64,000 nt of DNA, taken from NCBI RefSeq assembly GCF_000275845.1, contig NW_006766894.1:702973-766972 (forward strand). The letters run 5' to 3'. Below the pieces are notes generated by a model. That model was not told where the DNA came from, made no database searches, and saw only the letters and a program-made list of their open reading frames with translations. Shown piece by piece: positions 57,085 to 64,000 of the stretch. A program made the translations under genes and the position numbers. Numbering within the stretch: position 1 is the stretch's first letter; every line of letters begins with the position of its first letter. This stretch comes from Dichomitus squalens LYAD-421 SS1. Taxonomy: Eukaryota > Basidiomycota > Agaricomycetes > Polyporales > Polyporaceae.

Positions 57085-57667
57085 GCAGCAGGCCTCGTCA
57101 ACGACAAAGGCGCCGATCCCCACCCTCCCGGACCACTTCGTGATGCTCAACGGCAGCCCGGGCCTCATGTGCGTGGGGGAGGAGCACCCCTCCCCCACGG
57201 CAGCGGCGGTGGCGGGAACGGCGGCGACGCTCGCCCCGCTCCCGCACCGCGCGACGCTCACCGACGTCGTCGACCCGTCCGGCCTCGAGTGCGAGGGCGA
57301 GCCGTCCGCGCTCTCCCGCGCGGCGACGCCCCAGCCCCAGCCCCCGCCTCCGCCCGGACTCGACCACGACGGGACGCGGACGGGGGCGTTCGAGGTCCTC
57401 GTCAGGAATCCGGGCGAGACGTGCACGGGGGAGACGGCGGGCGGCGCTGCAGGGAGGCGGTTGAACGGGAACGGGAACTCGAATGGGAACTCGAATGGGA
57501 ACAGGGCGGGGGGATGTACGTGCCAGGCGAAGCCGTACCGGCCTGCGTACGAGCTGCAGGACGGGAGCTTGGAGCGGGCGGGGCGGGGGAGCCCCGCGGT
57601 CGTCGTCGGGGGAGCTGGGGGTGCGACGTTGGACGGGCAGATGGGTGCCCTGTCGCTCAAGGCGTAG
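55470..57667 (+). CDS. FAD1: FAD synthase (FMN adenylyltransferase)
   Basis: Makes FAD from FMN and ATP; PAPS-reductase-like fold. Exons: 55470-55600, 55693-55733, 55820-56182, 56624-56765, 56830-57667; 504 aa. Motifs: [18 protein letters not shown] (P-loop-like, about residues 47-64), [53 protein letters not shown], and near the end [17 protein letters not shown]. Yeast Fad1 is about 306 aa. The excess is an insertion of about 215 residues (about 245-459) between PNPALR and YRPAYELQ, rich in Ser, Pro, Gly and Asn, with repeated Cys motifs. The two enzyme parts flanking it are complete, so activity is likely kept. Confidence 0.93.
57050..57081 (+). repeat. CAT/TCA trinucleotide microsatellite in FAD synthase
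   Basis: About eleven CAT triplets in the last exon, read as a run of Ser (TCA codons). Length polymorphism is likely. Confidence 0.9.
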
Positions 57668-58364
57668 GCGTGAGGCTCGGAGGGGTGCGAGAGGCGGAAA
57701 GCCGAGAGCAGGGGCGGCAGTCGCTTGGCCTGGTCGGGCTCGGCTTTGTATCACTACTTGCTTGTGGGCGAGTGTAGGTGCGCTCGTGTGTGCGTCTGTT
57801 CTTGTGTAGACTGTGTTGTGTCGTATGTATATTGCTACAGACTGTATTTGGAGGACAATGTCATTCTTGGTCACTGCTCAGTAACGACGGGCTTTGCCCC
57901 GTGCGATTGCGCTCCTTTGCATCGCACACACGGAGCAATCGTATGCTAGTACGACAGTACATCACAGGAGGGTTCCGCATCGGAAGAATTGTTAGTTTGC
58001 GCTGGTGTCCCGATAACCTTGGGTCATCCTCCCTGTCGCCTACCACAACGTCTCACTCGTTGCCCGTGAGCGGGCCCGCATGTTGCAGCCGCTCACCCAC
58101 AATCCATCTCGACCGCCTCCCGAGCTACAGCACGATTTTGTGACCTGGGATGCGGTCGACTCTACGATGACAGAGCCCGAGCCGCCAGAACACGACAAGG
58201 CGTGCGATCGAAGGCTGCGCCCTTCGGACTTCCTGCGTCACAGTAGTCGCACACACACCGAGCGTGCGATCTCACAGTCGCACACGCTCTCCCCGGCGCC
58301 CTCTCCGCACGAATAACAGCGGTCCCCTGCCCTTCTCCCCCCCCCGCCATCCCGCGCGGCCGCG
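57668..58364. other. Intergenic, convergent 3' ends
   Basis: 3' flanks of FAD synthase and biotin-protein ligase. Nothing recognised. Confidence 0.5.
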
Positions 58365-60665
58365 TCACGTCTTCGTCCTGATCAGCCCCGCCATGAGGTC
58401 GAAGCTGTTCCCGTCCGGCTGCAGGTCCACGTGCTCCGCGCCCTGCCCCGCGGCGGACCACGCGTCGCGCTCGGGCAGCGTGCGCAGCAGGCCGTGCTCG
58501 GGCGTGATGCCCACGATGCGCACCTTGCGCGGCGGCGCCACCGTCGTCAGCGTCACCTGCTGGTCCCTGCGCGGCCGCCCCGCAAAAGATGCAAGTCAGC
58601 ATACGCGACGCAACACAGAGTGCTCGGGAGAGGAGGAGGACGGAGGGAGGGAGGGTGGAGGAAGGGAGCGGGGAGCACGGGGAAAGAGGAGACGCACGAG
58701 TGCAGCCAGCGCTCGAGGTAGAGGTCCATGAAGGGCTCGAAGGAGCCGCGCTCGCGCACGAACTCGGCCCACATGCGCTCGAAGCGCGCCGTGATCGCCG
58801 CGAGGGTGCGCTCCATCGTCGGGGGCGGGGGCCGCCCGAGCCAGCGTCCGGGAGGAGCTGGGCGAGGGAGGTGATCGGGGGTGGGTTGAGGACGTTCAGG
58901 CCGCACCCTGCGGACAGGCAGCATGCACGCATGAACGTGTGAACGTCATGTTCATCCACGCACGATGGAAGGTGGGCGTGGAGGTGAGTGTGAGACGACG
59001 GGAGCGGAGGGCAGAGGACGCACCGACGACGAGCTCGACCTTGCCCGCGCCGAAGCTCGTGTTGACGAGTATCCCCCCGATCTTCTTCCGCTCGCCGTCG
59101 GGCGTGATCGCGTACAGGTCGTTCGGCCACTTGATGCGCACCCTCGACCCCGCCTCCTCGCCGAGCACACCATCCGTGCGGCACGCCTCGGCGACTGCGA
59201 GCGCGAAGAGGTACTGCACGAAGACGATCTTCGTCGCGGGGAGCGCGGAGAGCGGCGCGCGGAGCAGCAGCGAGAACTGGAGGCACCCCGGGGGTGAAAG
59301 CCAGACGTTCCCCCCGCGGCCGCGGCCTGTCAGCTGTGCGGAGGCGAGGGACAGGAGAGGCGTCGGGAGGGAGGTGAGCAGGCGGATGTTCCTACCGTTC
59401 TGTATGAGTACACGCATTGCATGGAAGTGAGAAAGATACACCGACTTGTCGAGCATCGTCTGCGTGCTCGTCACGACCTCCCCGTAGAGCAGCGCCTCGC
59501 CAACGCCCCACGCACCATCCGGGTAGTTCTCTGGGCACCCGCGCTCCCCCCTCGCGTTCCTCAGCTCCTCGTAGTATGTCTCGATCCTGAACTTCGGGGT
59601 CAACTCCTGCGGCGCGGTCATCCCGTCCTTGTACACAACGATATGCTTCGGGTTCCACGTCGCAGGGTCCTCGCCCAACGTCTTCGTAGCCTCGCGCTGC
59701 TCCGCAAAGACGCGCGCAGCTTCCTGCTGGGGGTGGAAGAGGAAGGTGTCGTTACTGTCTTTGAACTCGTACGGGGCGGCGGCAGCGAGTTCGGGCACTT
59801 CGAGTGCACGAAGGATCGTCTCCACAACACCTATGCGCCACGGCGCGCTGCTGAGGATCTGGGGCGTCGGGCGGGCAACAGCACCATTGTCGCTTTCTCC
59901 TGCTGCCGAGGGCGACGGCAGGCGCAAGCCCAACAAATCGAGCGTGCGCCGTAGAGCCTGGAGGCGTGCCTTGTCCCGCGCGGGGTCAGACGCGAGAGGA
60001 GCCTCGAGATGTGCGCCCCAGAATGCCGCGACCCCGCGCCCGATGCGCGCCTTGATAGCGACAACGCACGAGTCCTCGGTCGGGTCGTATTGCGCGAGGA
60101 ACTCGACGCCTTTCGCCGAGAGGGCTGCCTCAGGGAGGGTCGGGAGGTCCACCCCGCCCGCGCTCTGGACACCATCGAGCTGTGCGCCATCTACGAGGCG
60201 TATCGCAGGTGCGTCGACGATCCCCTCGGTCACCGGTGCAAGCGAGAAAGCGAGCCCAACATCGCCATCCTCGAGCGTGAGCTTCGGCCGCGGGGCAGAC
60301 GCGGGCGTCGGGCTGACGTCGGAGATGCTCACGCCGGCGACCTGCGCCGACAGCGCCAGCGCGGTCGGGATCTTCGAAGGGTCGACGCGCACCGCGTTGC
60401 CCAGCGAGAGGAGCTTCCCGCCCCCGCGGACGTAGTTCTGGACGTCTTTGGCCGCGGCAGCGGAGAACGCGCCCGCTCCGCTTTGGCTTTGGAAGGGGGG
60501 GATGATGAGGAGCGCGCAGGACGCAGGCCAGGGCTGGGTAGGTAGGGCTTTTGCATCGAGCGTTTGGACGGCGTAGTTTGGGGTGAGGAGGGTGCGGAGG
60601 GAGGTGAGGGTGTGCGAGAGGGAGGGCGAGGAGGTGTCGGGGCCAGTGTAGACGAGGACGTTCAT
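58365..60665 (-). CDS. BPL1: Biotin-protein ligase (holocarboxylase synthetase); likely 1-nt error
   Basis: Attaches biotin to carboxylases. Exons: 59442-60665, 59024-59399, 58698-58907, 58365-58566; about 670 aa. The 42-bp stretch 59400-59441 fits an intron but is also in frame, so it may be coding. The N-terminal glutamine-amidotransferase-like domain starts MNVLVYTGPDTSSPSL; the catalytic domain has STQTMLDKS, GRGRGGNVWLSPPGC (biotin pocket), RIKWPNDLYAI, KIGGILVNTSFGAGKVELVVGCGLNV; the C-terminal domain ends AGQGAEHVDLQPDGNSFDLM. In the third exon the frame breaks between SLAQLLP and TMERTLAAITARF. One extra base in the G runs at 58821-58831 restores it. No GT-AG intron can replace this. 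Confidence 0.9.
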
Positions 60666-61432
60666 GGGTGTGATGTGCCTCTGATTTAGACGATGAGGTA
60701 TTAAGTTGCGAGGAGGAGTGCGAGGCGGCCTCGAGAGGGCGCGGAGCGGAGATCGAGCAAGGTCGTCTGGAAGAAGCGATGCCGTACGATGAGCCAGATG
60801 AGGACTCAGAGGGTAGTGGGGCGAGACAGAGCCGTGTCCACCATCTACAACCCACTCACAAAGGTTGCCAGTAAAGTTCGAGTATCCGAAAACAATGTAC
60901 CCACCGGACTTCGTCTTCCTCGCGATCGTCAGTCCGAAAGGGAGTCGTAACGGCGCAGGCTATAGAGCCTTGTAGATTGTACCTGCGGTGACGAGGAATC
61001 GCGTCCGCTAGCCTGTGCCAATCGTGCTGTTATATGTGCGCTATTCCACAGGCATGCGCCCACAGCATTTACAGAGTTGGATGATCGTGAGTTGTTGGTC
61101 GGAGGAGGTAAGGAGGAGGCCGCCAGCGCGTCGCGTGATCGGACTGCCCGATCTCGGAGTATCGTTCCAGGTCGGTAAGTTAGCCTTGTACTTACGTCTT
61201 GCATGAGTCGTCATCGTGCATACTTCAGGCTTAACAGAGGCTGCCTCGCGCGTCGTCGCAGCCCGAGTACATACGAGCAGCCGGTATCAGCTCGGGCTCC
61301 CAGCCACCAATACAATACAGCCATAACATACACTATCCGTACTGTCCAATCGAGGCACACGGCCACGCCCCATACATCCAGCTCCTCCCTCCGCCACATC
61401 GGCCTCTCCTCTTCGTGCCATTTTCTCAATTA
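60666..61432. other. Intergenic
   Basis: Upstream region of biotin-protein ligase and 3' flank of the next gene. No coding signal. Confidence 0.5.
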
Positions 61433-62490
61433 CTAGACGGGCCCATCGACTGGCATGCCTGGTACCTTCTCCCCAAACGCCGCGTTCGTCGTCCCCGTGG
61501 ATGCTGGGGATCTCTGCGTGTCCTGTGGCGACGGCGACGGCGAATGCGAGTCCTCACCAACGTCGACGATGATGACCGTGTCGTACCTATCGCTGCCCTC
61601 GTTCTTCCCTTGCGCGTTCGCGCTCACTCTCACGCCCTCGTATGTCTCCGTCTGGGCGGAGCTTTGTATGATGTTTGCGGCAGGGGATGCATATGTATGA
61701 AGGGGCCGGGACGTGGGCTTGCGGCCGCGGGCGCGCCCAAGGGAGAGCTGGGCGCGAGCGTCGGCGTAGACGGAGGCGAGGGCGAGGCGGGCGCCGTCCG
61801 TGCGCGCTCGAAAGGCGAACTGGGTAAAGAGGTAGGTAGCGAGGGTAGATAGCGTGAGATTGAAGGAGACGAAGGCGAAGAAGATGAGCGTGCAAGCGAG
61901 CCAGAAGCCTGTATGTGTGCGAGAATATGAGGGATGGGGGACAGCATGAGTACAGGAGACGAGGGTGAGCTGCTCACCGAAAAAACTTATAGCGCTAGAG
62001 GCAAAGAGGATAGCACCAGCAAGCGCGACGAATATCGAGGTCGCAACGATGAATACTGAGAATCCTCTGAGGGATGATGAGCCCTGCCGGTGTATAAACG
62101 AGTATTGCATGGTGCCTTACATGAACGAGAGGACGGGCAAGATGCTGAGCGCAAGATAGAACGCTATAAATGTCTATTCAAGCCGGAAATTAGCCCAGTT
62201 GCGGCCGCATGGGGTGGTGCGTAAGCAACTCACTGAGCGAATGGGTCGTTTGTGAAACGCAACAGAAACATAGTCCAAGACGGGACGCACTACGTCCTGC
62301 TCAAAGCTAGTCGCAGGTGTGTCGTTCTCGTCCGTCAGAGCGTGAAATTGGACGTCTGAAGAACGCACCGTCCAAAAGTCTGTCTCACCGCGGACGCGCT
62401 TTTCTCGAAGTAGTCCGCCAAGAGATCCTCCTCGCCCTCCTCGTCCACGTCTTTTTCGTATTTCGCAATCGGCATTTCATCCGCCTCCAT
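61433..62490 (-). CDS. Promethin/LDAF1-like membrane protein (tentative)
   Basis: Model: exons 62389-62490, 62234-62296, 62121-62173, 61978-62066, 61433-61908; 260 aa. Acidic N-terminus (DVDEEGEEDLLADYFEKSAS), then four hydrophobic segments (FIAFYLALSILPVLSF, FSVFIVATSIFVALAGAILF, GFWLACTLIFFAFVSF, TLSTLATYLFTQF), then a basic and Ser-rich tail. Closely spaced hydrophobic hairpins after a short soluble N-terminus recall promethin/LDAF1 and yeast Ldo proteins of lipid-droplet contact sites. That is inference from topology only. The second splice site is uncertain: the stretch DVQFHALTDENDTPATSF just upstream of exon 2 is in frame with it and might be coding. Confidence 0.6.
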
Positions 62491-63460
62491 GTGCGTCCCA
62501 GGATTTAATTGATGGAGCCTGCAGGTGGGATATGAATGAAGCAGAGGAGAGGAAGCAAAGTGAGAGTCTACTGCGGGTGACAGTCGACATGAGCAAGCCA
62601 TGGACATTACAGACCCCGGGCCGCCGGACCCGAGACCGAGCGCGCCCCGCCTCAGCTCGCGACTCCGTGACCGCGACGACTTGCCCATCGACTACGACAA
62701 CCGGGCTTCATATGTTTCCGCGCTGCATCCTATATCGTTTCTCTTAGGCCGCGGTCGCAGCGCATAAATCTGCAAGCTCCTTGAATGCCTAGAGCAAGCA
62801 CTCCACATTGAACTGTAGAATCTGAATCCCGCTGGCCACATCATAGGACGTCCTTGTTAAAAAGGAGGAATGAATTGAGGCATGAACGTAGGTCTTTCCA
62901 ACGCTGAACGCATATGCGTGACACAAATCTGCTGTCCACATCGGCTTGCAAGAAGGGTTTAGCGAAGACAATAACTTATATATGACGTCCTTCGGACACG
63001 GCAGTGAGAGCTTAGCGTCCGGAGTTAGTGTGCATTATTTGTTGTATGCGAGGCGCTCCATGTTGTCAAGAGACAGCCATTTCTAAATTGGTGCGACTCT
63101 TTGAGACCTCTGCCAAAACTCAATGATAACCCCGGAAGCTTGCTTGGAGGAGGCTTCACGGCTCACCTTCGCCCATTCAGGTACCGCGTTATTCACTCAC
63201 TTGCGAGCCTGCGAGAAATGATATCTTCCTTGGTAACCCTCGCTCCTTTCGAGACCGCGAACGAGGGCTCTCGGCCCCAGGATGAGTGAAGCATAAGCTC
63301 GTTGTATACGATAAATATGTCAGATCAAGGTAGCTACACATCTACATACCCACAGCAAGTGACGTCTGTCTCGTTGTCACCTTTGACCGACGATGCAAGA
63401 TTCCACGAGCACCAATAAATACAATTATAAGACTGCTAAGAAGCCTCACGAATCCCCCGC
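62491..63460. other. Intergenic
   Basis: 970 bp with no supported gene or repeat. Confidence 0.5.
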
Positions 63461-63754
63461 CTAAGACTGATCCTCCTCATTGTCCTCGACATCATCCTCC
63501 TGAAACGAGATATGAGCGCCCATTGACGCGATGAATCCCTCCGGGTTATCAGATGCATGGGACTGGAAGGCGAGCTCCGACACCTGTGACAATGAGCGAG
63601 AGGAACCTGCCAGCCTCCGCTTGACCTGTTGCAGGTTGATGAGGAACCTCCAAGTGAGGACGGCGGTTAACCTATGACGACGGTGTCAGTATCTTTTCGG
63701 GATGCAGCGGCAAGCGTGCACGTACGGTTCCTCAACATTGAGCATGCTACTCAT
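63461..63754 (-). CDS. Small protein resembling the tail of 7-TM DUF6533-type proteins
   Basis: Exons 63726-63754 and 63461-63671; 79 aa starting MSSMLNVEEPLTAVLTWRFL and continuing INLQQVKRRLAG, with an acidic end (EDDVEDNEEDQS). The block EPLTAVLTWRFLINLQ recalls the region after the last transmembrane helix in basidiomycete seven-helix proteins (DUF6533 type), from memory and not verified. The transcript is plausible: a TATA box at 63983-63990 and a possible 5' UTR intron ending at a CTTGTCAG acceptor upstream of the ATG. Because it carries only the tail, it may be a truncated gene copy that is still transcribed. Function unknown. Confidence 0.5.
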
Positions 63755-63982
63755 TGTTTCGTTTGTACCGATGCTTGCCACCTGACAAGTGTGAGTTATA
63801 AAACGTCCATATTCAACCAATACTGTTGAACCCGGGGGGCGAAGGCCTCTCCCACGGGTGGCAACGACAGCGGATAGCCTGCAACTCACCTAGAAGGGTT
63901 GTTGGTTATAAGAGGCTTGTTAGAGCGATGAGAGGAGACGTTCGAGTGAACTGAACTGTAGATTGGGGGTACAGAGGTCCCC

Positions 63983-63990
63983 TATATATA
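63983..63990 (-). promoter_or_regulatory. TATA box of the right-edge small gene
   Basis: TATATATA followed by GGGG on the minus strand, about 230 bp upstream of the ATG, with an apparent 5' UTR intron between. Confidence 0.5.
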
Positions 63991-64000
63991 CTACTGTACA

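Noticed and set aside
55780..57874. Several long minus-strand frames over the FAD synthase gene
   Set aside because: Shadows of the very GC-rich FAD synthase exons; low-complexity Arg/Ala/Pro translations without family motifs.

Overview
The window is nuclear DNA of a filamentous basidiomycete, most likely an Agaricomycete wood-decay fungus of the Polyporales type. The reasons are dense genes with many 45-65 bp introns, GC-rich exons, a class-3 laccase, a CBM1 cellulose-binding secreted protein, wax-synthase/MBOAT paralogues and HET-domain genes. Exon boundaries were worked out by hand from splice consensus plus reading-frame continuity. Each multi-exon model sums to whole codons unless stated. 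Family names come from recognised motifs, not from a database search.

Layout. 1-750: 5' part of an unknown gene running off the left edge. 2548-4648: secreted laccase (10 exons). 4.7-7.9 kb: no gene seen. 7910-9056: divergent OST4 and QCR8. 10129-10919: small heat-shock protein. 11678-22178: a tandem HET-domain cluster, all on the minus strand: two intact single-exon genes and one decayed copy. It is interrupted by a short inverted-repeat element, an M20-type peptidase that has lost its middle domain, and a TIR element holding an assembly gap. 22444-25815: threonyl-tRNA synthetase with two in-frame starts. 26237-30223: two tandem wax-synthase-like acyltransferases. 31263-35374: GDP-L-fucose synthase and GDP-mannose 4,6-dehydratase head to head, which together make GDP-fucose. 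35605-36943: DUF4336 protein. 37776-40741: an RNase H ORF of retroelement type and a decayed relative of its N-terminal part. 41240-42185: CBM1 protein. 44527-46634: delta-12-type fatty acid desaturase. 47798-49864: YheT/EMB8-type alpha/beta hydrolase. 51910-54152: secreted agmatinase/arginase. 55470-57667: FAD synthase with a large Cys-repeat insertion. 58365-60665: biotin-protein ligase with a probable 1-nt error. 61433-62490: promethin-like membrane protein. 63461-63754: small tail-like protein.

How the genes relate. The clearest functional unit is the GDP-fucose pair, two consecutive enzymes sharing one divergent promoter region. OST4 and QCR8 also share a short divergent promoter. The HET genes are one paralogous group. 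A promoter block kept upstream of one of them lies on the far side of the TIR element from another, so the element appears to have split that promoter. The remaining genes are unrelated housekeeping or decay genes, as is usual in fungal chromosomes. No tRNA, rRNA or CRISPR array was found.
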